Below, piece by piece: positions 7,430 to 16,636 of a DNA stretch of 56,100 nt. This stretch comes from Acidobacteriaceae bacterium (GTDB lineage Bacteria; Acidobacteriota; Terriglobia; Terriglobales; Acidobacteriaceae). The position numbers were made by a program, and so were the translations under genes. How positions within the stretch are numbered: the stretch's first letter is position 1; each line of letters begins with the position of its first letter. Where the stretch lies: assembly GCA_003138955.1 (NCBI GenBank), contig PLHP01000403.1:1487-57586 (forward strand). The letters are read 5' to 3'. Below the pieces are notes generated by a model that searched no databases, was not told the DNA's origin, and was given only the letters and a program-made list of their open reading frames with translations.

Positions 7430-9163
7430 ATGACGGTTAGCCATATTGAAACGGCGGGTGTGCATCAGCGTGAGGGGCTAAAAGCTTTTCTGGCTGCGCG
7501 CGAGTTTTTGTTGACGCACCGCGAACACTACCAGACCGCTTACCGCGATTTTCGCTGGCCTCAGCTCGATAAGTTCAACTGGGCGCTCGATTACTTCGAC
7601 ACCTTCGCGCGTGGCAACAATAAGCCGGCGCTTTGGATCGTGGACGAAAACGGTCCCGAGGTGAAGCTGAGCTTCGCCGAGATGTCACGGCGCTCCAACC
7701 AGGTTGCGAACTTTTTGCGCCAGCAGGGAGTTTGCCGCGGTGACCGCCTTATCGTCCAGCTTCCCAACCTGGTCGCGATTTGGGAGATCATGCTGGCGGC
7801 TCTCAAACTTGGCGCCATTGTCATCCCCGCTGCCACGCTGCTTACCGTCGCCGATTTGCGCGACCGCCTTGATCGCGGCAAAGCCCGCCACGTGATCACC
7901 CTCTCTGGCCTGACCGAAAAATTTGCCAGCCTGGGCGGCGATTACACTCGCATACTCGTCGGCGCAGCGGAAGAAGGCTGGGTGCCCTACGCACGAGCCT
8001 ACGAACAAAGCCCCGACTTCACTCCGGACGGCGAAACCAATGCGACCGATCCGTTCATGCTCTATTTCACTTCGGGCACGACCGCTCTGCCCAAGCTAGT
8101 GCTGCATACTCACCAAAGCTATCCCGTCGGCCACCTCGCCACCATGTACTGGATTGGCATCCGCCCCGCTGATGTCCACTTGAACATCAGCACTCCCGGA
8201 TGGGCCAAGCACGCCTGGAGCAGCTTCTTCGCGCCGTGGGACGCAGGCGCCACCATCTTCGTGCACAACTACGATCGCTTCAGCGCCAAGCGGACCCTCG
8301 AGGTAGTCGCCCGCTGTGGCGTCACCACGATGTGCGCGCCACCGACCGTTTGGCGTCTGTTCATCCTCGAGGATTTGAAGTCATTCCCGGTGCAGCTGAA
8401 AGAGCTGGCAAGCGCCGGCGAACCGCTCAACCCGGAAGTTATCGAGCGGGTGCGAGCGGCTTGGAATATCACCATCCGCGACGGCTTTGGCCAGACCGAA
8501 AACGTCCTCCTGCTGGGTAATTTTCCAGGACAGACCGTCAAGCCCGGCGCCGTGGGCAAGCCCTCGCCCGGGCACCGCGTCGTTCTGCTCGATGCTGAGG
8601 GCAAGGAGTCCGATGACGGCGAGATCTCGGTCGTGGCCGATCCCAAGCCCATCAGCCTGATGGTCGGCTACGTGGACGATGAAGAGCGCACCGCACAATG
8701 CTTTGCCGGAGGTTACTATCGCACCGGCGATGTGGCTCACCGCGATGCCGATGGTTACTTCACCTACATCGGCCGCGCAGACGACGTCTTCAAGAGCTCG
8801 GATTATCGCCTCAGCCCGTTCGAACTGGAGAGCGCACTGATCGAGTGTGCCTGCGTCGCCGAAGCTGCGGTTGTGCCCAGCCCGGACGCCATCCGCTGGA
8901 ATGTGCCCAAGGCTTTCATCACCTTGAGGCCCGGCTTTCAGCCGTCGGCTGATCTGGCACGGGAGATTTTCAAATTCATCCGCGCGCGTCTCGGTCCCTA
9001 CAAGCGCATCCGCCGGATCGAATTTTCCGAGCTGCCCAAGACCATTTCCGGCAAGATTCGGCGCGTGCAGTTGCGCCGCATCGAATCGCAGCCGGGCGAA
9101 GGCCGCCGTCCTGACGAGTATTGGGAAGATGATTTCCCCGATCTAAAGGACGCGACAAAATAA
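7430..9163 (+). CDS. Acyl-CoA synthetase, acetyl-CoA-synthetase-like (MACS) subfamily
   Basis: A 577-residue AMP-forming acyl-CoA ligase. The P-loop-like A3 motif is LYFTSGTTALPKLVLHTH, A5 is GFGQTE, A7/A8 is YYRTGDVAHRDADGYFTYIGRADDVFK, and the catalytic A10 lysine is in KTISGKIRR. The N-terminal stretch (FRWPQLDKFNWALDYFD) is typical of the medium-chain/aryl-acid branch. It converts a carboxylic acid, ATP and CoA to acyl-CoA, AMP and PPi. The start at 7430 is chosen over 7301 because CCAGGAG lies seven bases upstream and homology begins there. Aromatic or medium-chain acids are likely substrates. Sequence alone does not fix which. Confidence 0.88.
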   Translation: MTVSHIETAGVHQREGLKAFLAAREFLLTHREHYQTAYRDFRWPQLDKFNWALDYFDTFARGNNKPALWIVDENGPEVKLSFAEMSRRSNQVANFLRQQGVCRGDRLIVQLPNLVAIWEIMLAALKLGAIVIPAATLLTVADLRDRLDRGKARHVITLSGLTEKFASLGGDYTRILVGAAEEGWVPYARAYEQSPDFTPDGETNATDPFMLYFTSGTTALPKLVLHTHQSYPVGHLATMYWIGIRPADVHLNISTPGWAKHAWSSFFAPWDAGATIFVHNYDRFSAKRTLEVVARCGVTTMCAPPTVWRLFILEDLKSFPVQLKELASAGEPLNPEVIERVRAAWNITIRDGFGQTENVLLLGNFPGQTVKPGAVGKPSPGHRVVLLDAEGKESDDGEISVVADPKPISLMVGYVDDEERTAQCFAGGYYRTGDVAHRDADGYFTYIGRADDVFKSSDYRLSPFELESALIECACVAEAAVVPSPDAIRWNVPKAFITLRPGFQPSADLAREIFKFIRARLGPYKRIRRIEFSELPKTISGKIRRVQLRRIESQPGEGRRPDEYWEDDFPDLKDATK

Positions 9164-9373
9164 ACTGGGGCGCGCCGAAAAGGGCGCCGCTTTCCTGGAC
9201 CATACGAACTCCCCGCTTGTTCTAGACAGCCTTCTCCCATCCCAGCCTTTCGGCTGAGAGTACGACCGCGCGACCCATCGAGCAGGCGTTTTCCCATGTG
9301 AAATCCTGAACGGCAGAGGTATAGTTATGCATTCAAGCTGGTCTGCCCGCGCGGCGGGACCGGAGATTCGTCC

Positions 9374-10996
9374 ATGCTCGGAACGATGATGCGGTATCCG
9401 CTTACCCTGAATAGCCTGCTGGAGCGTGTGGGCCAGCTGTTTCCTTCCGTTGAAGTCGTGGCCCGCATTCCCGGGAAATCGGTGCTTCGCACTAGTTACG
9501 GCGAAGCCCACCGCCGGGCCCGTGCCCTGGCCGAGATGCTGCAGAAAGCCGGCCTCAGGCGCGGTGACCGCGTCGCCACGCTCATGTGGAACCAGCATGT
9601 CCATTTGGAAGCCTACCTCGGCGTTCCCGCTGCCGGGGGTGTTTTGCACACGCTGAACCTTCGTTTGGCCCCCCAGGAACTGGCTTACATCGTGAACCAC
9701 GCGCAAGACCGCGTCCTGATCGTGGACGACGTTCTGCTGTCGCTCTACGAGAGTTTCGCCGCCCAGGTAAAGCTGGAGCGCGTCCTAGTGGTCCGGCTGA
9801 GCGGGGCTCCGGTCCCCGCAGGCTGCGAGGACTACGAGGAATTCATTCGCGAGGCGAGCGGGGACTTCCAGTATCCCGACCTGGACGAGAACGAGGCGGC
9901 GGGCATGTGCTACACCTCGGGCACAACCGGCACGCCCAAGGGAGTGGTGTATTCCCATCGGGCGCTGGTCCTGCACGCGATGAACTTTGCTCTTCCCGAT
10001 GTCTGCTGCATTTCCCAGCAGGACGTGGTCATGGCGCTGGCCCCGATGTTTCACGTGAATGCCCACGGCGTGCCTCTGACCGCCGTGATGACCGGAGCCA
10101 AGCTGGTGTTTCCGGGACGCTATCTCGATCCGGAAAGCGTGCTCGAATTGTTCGAATCGGAGCAGGTCACCTTTGCCTCCGCGGTGCCGACGGTCTGGCT
10201 GGGAATCCTGCAGGCGCTGGAGAGTCAGCCCGGCCGCTGGAAGCTAGCTCCCGGCATGCACGGCATGGCGGGCGGGTCCGCCCTTCCCGAAAGTTTGCTG
10301 CGAGGATTGGATCGCCAGGGCATTCCGATGACGCACTGCTGGGGCATGACCGAAACCACCCCGATTGTCACTGCCAGCAACCTCAAGTCTTACATGCGAG
10401 ATTGGCCGGAGGACCGGCGCTACGAGATGCGGGCGAGGCAGGGACGGCCATCACCCTTCATGGAAATCCGCACCATGGCTGGCGACGATTCTGCGCCCTG
10501 GGACGGCGCCACCCCGGGCGAACTGCAGGTCAAAGGCCCCTGGGTGGCGGCCAGCTACTACAACATGCCGCAAGGGGGAGAGCGCTGGAGCTCGGACGGC
10601 TGGCTCCGCACCGGGGACGTCGCCAACATTGACCCGGAAGGCTACGTCAAGATCGTGGATCGCATCAAGGACTTGATCAAGTCGGGGGGGGAATGGATCA
10701 GTTCCGTGGATTTGGAGAACGCGATTGTGGCGCATCCCGACGTACGCGAGGCTGCGGTCATCGCAGTTTCCCATCCCAAGTGGCAGGAGCGCCCGCTGGC
10801 GGTCGTTGTCCCCCGGGAAGGAGCGCAGCTCAACACTTCCACTCTGCGCGCCTTCCTAGCACCGAAGTTTGCTAGCTGGCAGTTGCCCGATGCGTTTGTG
10901 TTCGTCGAGCAACTCCCGCACACTTCCACGGGAAAGCTGCTCAAGGCTGCGTTGCGCAAGCAATATCGCGACTGGGTTTGGGAGAAAATCTCGTAG
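9374..10996 (+). CDS. Fatty-acyl-CoA synthetase (AlkK/FadD-like)
   Basis: A 540-residue AMP-forming ligase of the medium/long-chain branch. It opens PLTLNSLLERVGQLFP, has CYTSGTTGTPKGVVYSH (A3), HCWGMTETTP (A5), LRTGDVANIDPEGYVKIVDRIKDLIKSGGEWIS (A7-A8), and the catalytic lysine in TSTGKLLKAAL. The order matches the AlkK/dicarboxylate ligase group. It follows the previous ligase by 210 bases on the same strand and precedes an E1 alpha/beta pair, probably in one transcription unit. It likely feeds beta-oxidation, with the exact chain length unknown. Confidence 0.88.
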   Translation: MLGTMMRYPLTLNSLLERVGQLFPSVEVVARIPGKSVLRTSYGEAHRRARALAEMLQKAGLRRGDRVATLMWNQHVHLEAYLGVPAAGGVLHTLNLRLAPQELAYIVNHAQDRVLIVDDVLLSLYESFAAQVKLERVLVVRLSGAPVPAGCEDYEEFIREASGDFQYPDLDENEAAGMCYTSGTTGTPKGVVYSHRALVLHAMNFALPDVCCISQQDVVMALAPMFHVNAHGVPLTAVMTGAKLVFPGRYLDPESVLELFESEQVTFASAVPTVWLGILQALESQPGRWKLAPGMHGMAGGSALPESLLRGLDRQGIPMTHCWGMTETTPIVTASNLKSYMRDWPEDRRYEMRARQGRPSPFMEIRTMAGDDSAPWDGATPGELQVKGPWVAASYYNMPQGGERWSSDGWLRTGDVANIDPEGYVKIVDRIKDLIKSGGEWISSVDLENAIVAHPDVREAAVIAVSHPKWQERPLAVVVPREGAQLNTSTLRAFLAPKFASWQLPDAFVFVEQLPHTSTGKLLKAALRKQYRDWVWEKIS

Positions 10997-11091
10997 CCCC
11001 GACTCAGTGAAACTGGCAGACAGGGGGCGGAAAGCGGGAAGAATTTGGGAATGCGCCGAGCAAGTGTGATGCAGTATCCCACGGAAACCTC

Positions 11092-12063
11092 ATGGCCACG
11101 GTGACTCGCGAACTGGGCAGTCGACTTCTTAGTACTATGAAGCTCATGCGGGAGCTGGAGCACCGCATCGAGAACCTCTACCGCCAGGGCAAGATCGTGG
11201 GAGGAGTGTTCATCGGGCGGGGGCAGGAGGCGATTTCTGCCGGCAGCGCCATTCAGACCTTGCCGGAAGATGTCGTCTGCCCCAGCCATCGCGACCTCGC
11301 CGCTTTTCTCCTTCGCGGCCTGCCACCCTGGATGGTCGTTGCCAATTACCTGGGCCGAAAGGACGGCCCGACACGGGGTCGTGACGGCAACACCCACCTG
11401 GGCGCACTTCCGCTGGGCATCATTTCTTTTATCAGCTCGATGGCCGCGATCGTTCCGGTGGCCAACGGAGTCGCCTTTTCCTTTCAGTACCGCAAACAGC
11501 CGAACGTCGTGCTGTGCTATTTCGGGGACGGGGCGACGAGCCGGGGCGAGTGGCATGAGGCCATGAACTTCGGGGCCGTCTTCAAGTTGCCCATCGTGTA
11601 CCTCTGTGTCAACAACCAGTACGCGTACTCGACACCGGTGAGCCGCCAGATGGCGGTCGAGCACATCACCGACCGCGCCCAGGGCTACGGGATTCCCTGC
11701 CAGCTGGTGGACGGCAACGATGTTCTCGGCGTCTATGAAGCCGCGCAGAAAGCCATCGCGCGGGCGCGGAAGGGAGAGGGCCCGACGCTGCTGGAGTGCG
11801 TAACCTTCCGCATGAGCGGGCACTCGGCCCACGACCAAGCCGAATACGTACCCAAGGAGCTGTTTGAGAAGTGGCAAAAGAAAGATCCGATTCTGCGGTT
11901 CGAAAAGCACCTGCTGGAGCACAACGTGCTTTCCCGTCAAGACATTGACGACGTCTACTCCAAAGTGCAAGCCGAAGTGGAATCGGCCGTGACCCGTGCC
12001 GAACAGTCTCCGTATCCGGATCCGTCAGGGCTGCTTGAGGGCGTTTACGCGTCAGCAGAATAA
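11092..12063 (+). CDS. 2-Oxoacid dehydrogenase E1 component, alpha subunit
   Basis: A 323-residue ThDP-binding E1 alpha subunit. The domain has RGQEAISAGSAIQTL, HRDLAAFLLRG and the ThDP motif GDGATSRGEWHEAMN ending in VNNQYAYSTP. The phosphorylation-loop-equivalent ends in RMSGHSAHDQAEY, which is closer to acetoin or branched-chain dehydrogenases than to housekeeping PDH. With the beta subunit it decarboxylates a 2-oxoacid and passes the acyl group to a lipoyl E2. No E2 or E3 gene is in the window, so it relies on distant partners. Substrate is not determinable here. Confidence 0.88.
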   Translation: MATVTRELGSRLLSTMKLMRELEHRIENLYRQGKIVGGVFIGRGQEAISAGSAIQTLPEDVVCPSHRDLAAFLLRGLPPWMVVANYLGRKDGPTRGRDGNTHLGALPLGIISFISSMAAIVPVANGVAFSFQYRKQPNVVLCYFGDGATSRGEWHEAMNFGAVFKLPIVYLCVNNQYAYSTPVSRQMAVEHITDRAQGYGIPCQLVDGNDVLGVYEAAQKAIARARKGEGPTLLECVTFRMSGHSAHDQAEYVPKELFEKWQKKDPILRFEKHLLEHNVLSRQDIDDVYSKVQAEVESAVTRAEQSPYPDPSGLLEGVYASAE

Positions 12064-12118
12064 ATAAAGGATCATTCACCACCGATGACAGAAAGGAAGG
12101 GAAGGGGGCGACCAGTTC

Positions 12119-13099
12119 ATGCCAGTGATGACCTATATCGAGGCGATTCGCAAGGGGATCTGGGAGGAAATGGAACGCGATGACCGAGTCTTCATGATTG
12201 GCGAAGACATCGGGGCGCACGGCGGCGCCTTCAAGCTCTCAGCCGGCATGCAGGAACACTTTGGTCCCAACCGGATCGTGGACACCCCGCTGGCGGAAAA
12301 TGCCTTCGTGGGAGCTGCGATTGGCGCCGCGCTCATGGGCCTGCGGCCGATCGTCGAGATGCAGTTTGCCGACTTCATTTCCACCTGCTACGACCTGATC
12401 GTCAACTATGCCGCCAAAGCCCGCTACCGCTGGGCCGCCGGGGTTCCCATCGTCATACGCGGACCTTCGGGAGGTGGTGTCCGTGGCGGTCCCTTCCACT
12501 CGAACAACCCGGAGATCGCTTTCGTCCATACGCCGGGACTGAAGGTCGTCGTGCCCGCGACTGCCTACGACGCTAAAGGGCTGATCAAGGCGGCGATTCG
12601 CGACCCTGATCCGGTGCTGTACTTTGAGCACAAACTGCTGTATCGGCGAATCAAAGAGGATGTGCCGGCGGGGGACTACGTCGTGCCGCTTGGTCAGGCC
12701 CGCGTGGCTCGTGCCGGAACCGATATTTCCGTCATCACTTACGGAGCCATGGTGTACGTCGCCTTGGAAGCGGCGGAGAAGCTGGCCCAAGAAGGCGACG
12801 GCGTTGATGTGGAAGTAATTGACCTGCGCTGCCTGGTACCGCTCGACAGCGAAGCCGTACTGGCCAGCGTCCGAAAAACCAGCCGCGTGATTTTGCTGCA
12901 CGAAGATACGCGCACGGCGGGCTTCGCCGGAGAACTCGCCGCCCAGATCGCCTCCGACGCCTTCGATTGCCTGGACGCGCCCGTCCTGCGCGTCACCGCG
13001 CCTGATTGCCCCGTTCCCTACAGCCCGCCGCTGGAGGACGCGTTCCTGCCCCACGCCTCCGACGTCATAGCCGCCGTCCGACGCTCGATGGCGTACTAG
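12119..13099 (+). CDS. 2-Oxoacid dehydrogenase E1 component, beta subunit
   Basis: A 326-residue transketolase-like beta subunit. It has MTYIEAIRKGIWEEMERD, the GEDIGAHGGAFK loop, DTPLAENAFVGAAIGAALMG and EMQFADFI, and a C-terminal domain with DLRCLVPLD and HEDTRTAGFAGE. It lies 55 bases after the alpha subunit on the same strand and must assemble with it as an alpha2beta2 E1. Upstream purine-rich sequence (AAGGGAAGGGGG) provides the ribosome site. The two preceding ligase genes suggest a role in acid or oxoacid catabolism. Confidence 0.88.
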   Translation: MPVMTYIEAIRKGIWEEMERDDRVFMIGEDIGAHGGAFKLSAGMQEHFGPNRIVDTPLAENAFVGAAIGAALMGLRPIVEMQFADFISTCYDLIVNYAAKARYRWAAGVPIVIRGPSGGGVRGGPFHSNNPEIAFVHTPGLKVVVPATAYDAKGLIKAAIRDPDPVLYFEHKLLYRRIKEDVPAGDYVVPLGQARVARAGTDISVITYGAMVYVALEAAEKLAQEGDGVDVEVIDLRCLVPLDSEAVLASVRKTSRVILLHEDTRTAGFAGELAAQIASDAFDCLDAPVLRVTAPDCPVPYSPPLEDAFLPHASDVIAAVRRSMAY

Positions 13100-13184
13100 C
13101 GGCTATCTCCATCGTCCCGCGCTCTCCCGCAGATGGGAGGCGACACGTGTGAAGGCAGGTAATCGTTCCACCTCCGCGACGAGT

Positions 13185-14312
13185 TCACGGACGAACGGGA
13201 GAAGCATCGTCTCTTGATTCTATCAATTCGGGCCGGGTGGGCCGGGCGTGGGTTCCGGAATTTGGTGACGCCGCCGCAGCAGGTTTCTGTTTTGTGGTTG
13301 CTCCGGCGTTGTAATAGCACAGTTCTCCCGGGACGCACGGCGCAACACTCTCGCGAAGGGCCTGCGCATACGCCTGGATGGCTTCTTCGAGGGCCCCGTT
13401 TCGTGTTTTCTCCACGACCGCCCGAACCAGCCTCACACTGACCAGCTTGCGCAAGGAGGACGCTTCGCGGCCGACAATCTTCACTGCGGAAATGCCCATA
13501 CGGTGGAAGGCGGGGATGGCGCAAAGGCCGCACGGCACCAGCGGCAGCGCGGTCTGCGGCCGGGCCGAGCAGGCGTAATTGGTGAGCCCGTCAATGCGAC
13601 GATGAAAATCCTGCAGGAGGGTGTTTACCTCCTCCTCTTCTCCCGAAGCCCAGGGTGCGCCGGAAAGCTTGAAAGACTGCGAGTCCATCCGCGCCAGTCC
13701 CACGCAAAAGGCACCCACGGAACGGTGGTGGGTCGTGAGGCAGAACCCCTCTTCGAAAATGCAACCGTCGTTCAGGATGAACACCTCGAGTTCGACCTGA
13801 GAGCCGATTTCGCCGGCGATGCGCCCGATCTCTGCCAGCGTAAGGCTGCGAGGCAGAATGACACGGCGCACTCCGAGAGACTGGAAGAAACGGACGGCAG
13901 CCACATTCAACGACGCGGCGATGGAACTGAGATGCAGAGCGCAGGGCAAGTCCTGTTTCGCCAGTTCCAGGATCAAGGCCGGATCGGAGACGATCAGCCC
14001 ATCCACGCTGGCTTCCTCGACATAGCGGCGGGCGAGCTCAAGCACCAGTGGCAGTTGGCTGGCGGTATAGGTCTGAGCGTTCAAGGTCACAAACACGGGC
14101 ACCGAACGGCCGTGAGCCTGTTGGACGACCCGGGCAAGATCCGAGAAGGTGCGCAGGTTCCCGCCAGCCGGGCTGCGGCGGTTCAGCCAGATGGCGCCGC
14201 TGTAACGGGCCACCCACTCATCCGCTACCACGCCGCAGTAAAGTTCCTCCGCCCCGCTGGCCAGGAGCATCTCGGTTTCCTCCGGTGAATTCAAGGGTGC
14301 CAGAATTTTCAT
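13185..14312 (-). CDS. Peptidase-U32 family protein, UbiU-like
   Basis: A 375-residue U32-family protein. It begins with the family's KILAPLNSPEETEMLLASGAEELYCG strand-helix and keeps the TIM-barrel features FVTLNAQTYTASQLP and DGLIVSDPALI. Cysteines at about 184 and 191 (NDGCIFEEGFC) show the C-x6-C spacing of UbiU, and further Cys occur at 203, 248, 261 and 264 (PCGLC), enough for a [4Fe-4S] cluster. Characterised U32 proteins (UbiU/V, RlhA, TrhP) act in oxygen-independent hydroxylations, while the peptidase name is historical. The last 40 residues are low-complexity. It is seven bases after its partner gene and downstream of qhpACB. I infer a maturation role; substrate unknown. Confidence 0.8.
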   Translation of the reverse strand: MKILAPLNSPEETEMLLASGAEELYCGVVADEWVARYSGAIWLNRRSPAGGNLRTFSDLARVVQQAHGRSVPVFVTLNAQTYTASQLPLVLELARRYVEEASVDGLIVSDPALILELAKQDLPCALHLSSIAASLNVAAVRFFQSLGVRRVILPRSLTLAEIGRIAGEIGSQVELEVFILNDGCIFEEGFCLTTHHRSVGAFCVGLARMDSQSFKLSGAPWASGEEEEVNTLLQDFHRRIDGLTNYACSARPQTALPLVPCGLCAIPAFHRMGISAVKIVGREASSLRKLVSVRLVRAVVEKTRNGALEEAIQAYAQALRESVAPCVPGELCYYNAGATTKQKPAAAASPNSGTHARPTRPELIESRDDASPVRP

Positions 14313-14319
14313 CTTGCGC

Positions 14320-15246
14320 TCACATGGGCAAGTCCGGCTGGTAGATCACCCGGCTCACCCCTCGGGCCTCTGCTCCCAGCAGGAAGCCCTCGAGCACCTC
14401 GGTATCGGGGCAGTAGAAAAAAGTGTTTCCGCGCTGATAAAACGCCGTGCCGTCGGTGGGTAGGGTAGTACCGACGAAGCGGTGCTCCGTAAGGTAGAGC
14501 CGACACTCGTGCTGACACCGCTGCATGGGCCGAAATCGCGCACTCTCCTCGAGATGGAGCGCGCCGATCATGCATTGCCGTCCCGTAGTCACGAAACCAT
14601 AGGGGAAGTAAAACGCCACCTGAAACGGGAGCCGGCGCAGATCCGAGGTCGAGTCTTGAAGCAAGATGTCCAGTTCTACCGTCTCGACACCATAGCGGCG
14701 TAGCAGGCGCTGCAGCGATGGCATCTCGAGTCCGTCCGGCTGCATGGAAGCGCGGATGCCCTCCGGGGCATCCGGTGCGTTGTATAAGGGCGTGACGCGC
14801 GGATCCCGCATCGTTTTATTCAAGAGGCGTCCACGAACCGGCCGCAACGCGTCAAACTCTTCGTGCAGCACCTGTAATGTGCCCCAGTCGTTGAATACCA
14901 CTTCCGCGCCGTTGGCCTGAGCGGCGAGCCAGGCAAAAAGAGGCCGGAGTTTATCCAAGCCAGCGTCGGTGACCGGAGGCGTCAGGAAGGTGATCGCCAA
15001 GCCGCGCTCCCGAAGCTCGCGGCACACTTTGGAGAAGCTCTCGCGCGCCGGGATCAGGTACTGGCAAAATTCGTTGCCCAGGTAGGCACGTTGCGGGCGA
15101 ACCGGCCCAGCCACCCGTTGGACCACATCCGCCGCTGCGGCTTGCAAATCGCTCAGCGGAAGTTCAGAGCTTCGGGGCGGGCGCGAAAAAAAGTCGTCGC
15201 AGTGTTCCAGGGAGCTTCCGTCCGCAACGTGAATGGCCCACTCCAT
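14320..15246 (-). CDS. U32-related protein, UbiV-like
   Basis: A 308-residue protein resembling the UbiV partner class of U32 proteins. The middle holds AEVVFNDWGTLQVLHEE and LNKTMRDPR. Three cysteines near 225, 244 and 248 (RQC ... MQRCQHEC) form C-x18-C-x3-C, and with an upstream Cys at 61 (NEFCQ) they match the UbiV layout of one early plus three late [4Fe-4S] ligands. UbiU and UbiV work as a heterodimer, and this gene is seven bases upstream of the UbiU-like gene. There is no other ubiquinone gene here. The nearest upstream gene on the same strand is qhpB, 259 bases away. Confidence 0.75.
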   Translation of the reverse strand: MEWAIHVADGSSLEHCDDFFSRPPRSSELPLSDLQAAAADVVQRVAGPVRPQRAYLGNEFCQYLIPARESFSKVCRELRERGLAITFLTPPVTDAGLDKLRPLFAWLAAQANGAEVVFNDWGTLQVLHEEFDALRPVRGRLLNKTMRDPRVTPLYNAPDAPEGIRASMQPDGLEMPSLQRLLRRYGVETVELDILLQDSTSDLRRLPFQVAFYFPYGFVTTGRQCMIGALHLEESARFRPMQRCQHECRLYLTEHRFVGTTLPTDGTAFYQRGNTFFYCPDTEVLEGFLLGAEARGVSRVIYQPDLPM

Positions 15247-15505
15247 AAGCGGGTGCCCGTGTGGTCAGTTCCTTTCCGGTCTCGCCTGACTCTGGCCGAA
15301 CCGACCGATTGTACTCCTACAGAACAGGCCCGGCGCAATTGCTGATTCCAAGTCCCACGGCAGTGACGTCACGAAATGTAGAATCCGAATTAAATTCGAG
15401 CGCGGCTAACTGACGAAAGATCGACATCTCGTCAGCGAACGCGTGACGGTGGTTTTACAAGGCGGGGCGAGATAGGTTCTAGTTCTTGCCGCCGTCCAGA
15501 AACGG

Positions 15506-16636
15506 CTAGGGCACCGCTCCCGGCGGCAGAGCGCGCAACTGACTGGAGCTTGGGTCGCCGGGAAGCTCGATGCTGTGTATGCGTTTCAAACTCTGCGCAT
15601 CGTAAACATTCACGAACGGGCCGGCCGACGACGGCAGGTACACTTTCTTGCCATCGCGCGTGAGGTTAACGACGTAGGTGGTCCCTTCCGTATCGCGCAC
15701 CTCAGCAATTTTGCGTTGCGTCAGGTCCACTACCACCAGTTGGTTCATGACCAGGTATGCACGCTTGCGGTCGGGTGAGACTACCGAAGAATACAAAGGA
15801 ATGGGCGGGCCCAGTTCCATGAAGTCCAACTTTCCCGTGTCCACGTCCATGTTGACCAGGCCGAGCACGAGATTGTGCGTAAACGGGTTGGTGGCGAAAG
15901 AGGGCATGCTCACGATTCCGCTCTGCTCGTACTGACTAAAGAAGGGAAGAGTGTCCATTGGGCTCTGATCGGGCAGCAGGCCGGTCTGCAGGGGTACCGT
16001 TTCCACGACATGCCGCTGCGCCAGATCAATGAAGTAGACATTTCGTCCCCAGGCGATCAGCCGGTTCGGGTCCGCCGGCACGAACAGGCTGACCACGCCG
16101 TCGGGCGCGTCCATGATCTTCTTCTTTGCGTGCGTGTTCAGGTCCACGGACCAGATCTCCGGCGGCAGCGCCACATATTCATCGGGAAGTTGCTTGACGG
16201 GACGAATATGGGCAAACAGGCGGTCTCCCTTGCGGCTCACTGCCAGGCCGAAAATGTTGATCTTGACGCCCGGCTGCGCCAGATCAATCACTTCTTCCAC
16301 TTTCCGGTCGGGTACATTCACGACCTCGATCTTGGCGCGGCCATCGGTGGTCAGGAAGACGTGTTTGCCGTCGGGAGAAGGGATGATCTCCTTCGGGGAA
16401 CGCCCCTTGGTGGGAATCTGGGCGACGATTTCATCGCGGCTCGTATCAATGACCAGGAGCCCGGCGGGGTGAATGCCGAGGACGAAGTAGTCGTGATCCT
16501 GGCTCCAGCCTAGGGAGGTGGCCAGCAGCAGGAGGCCCAGCGCGATTGCAAGATGCGCGCGAGGACTGAGCCGAAGGCGCGGGCTTCGAAGAATGACGCG
16601 TGTGGTCCAAAACATGATCGCCCACCGGCCTTTCAT
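15506..16636 (-). CDS. qhpB: Quinohemoprotein amine dehydrogenase, beta subunit
   Basis: A 376-residue secreted seven-bladed beta-propeller. After a hydrophobic signal segment (HLAIALGLLLLATSLGWSQ) come YVTN-type repeats such as LLVIDTSRDEIVAQIP and PSPDGKHVFLTTDGRAKIEVV, and a C-terminal LTRDGKKVYLPSSAGPFVNVYD. In known QHNDH the beta subunit holds the gamma subunit at the active-site cleft. I place the start at the ATG at 16636, overlapping the qhpC stop as ATGA; ATG 16615 is an alternative. Identity rests on the neighbours as much as on the propeller, since propellers are common. A second, similar copy is at 30149-31276. Confidence 0.88.
   Translation of the reverse strand: MKGRWAIMFWTTRVILRSPRLRLSPRAHLAIALGLLLLATSLGWSQDHDYFVLGIHPAGLLVIDTSRDEIVAQIPTKGRSPKEIIPSPDGKHVFLTTDGRAKIEVVNVPDRKVEEVIDLAQPGVKINIFGLAVSRKGDRLFAHIRPVKQLPDEYVALPPEIWSVDLNTHAKKKIMDAPDGVVSLFVPADPNRLIAWGRNVYFIDLAQRHVVETVPLQTGLLPDQSPMDTLPFFSQYEQSGIVSMPSFATNPFTHNLVLGLVNMDVDTGKLDFMELGPPIPLYSSVVSPDRKRAYLVMNQLVVVDLTQRKIAEVRDTEGTTYVVNLTRDGKKVYLPSSAGPFVNVYDAQSLKRIHSIELPGDPSSSQLRALPPGAVP

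Noticed and set aside
9164-9373. TPP-riboswitch-like words (GGCTGAGAGTACGACC, then ACCC) between the two ligase genes
   Set aside because: The second conserved half (GAACCTGATC and the closing stem) is missing and neither gene belongs to thiamine metabolism.
10642-11970. Long minus-strand ORF of 442 codons
   Set aside because: It is antisense to the ligase and E1 alpha genes, has no recognisable domain, and is expected from high-GC codon bias.
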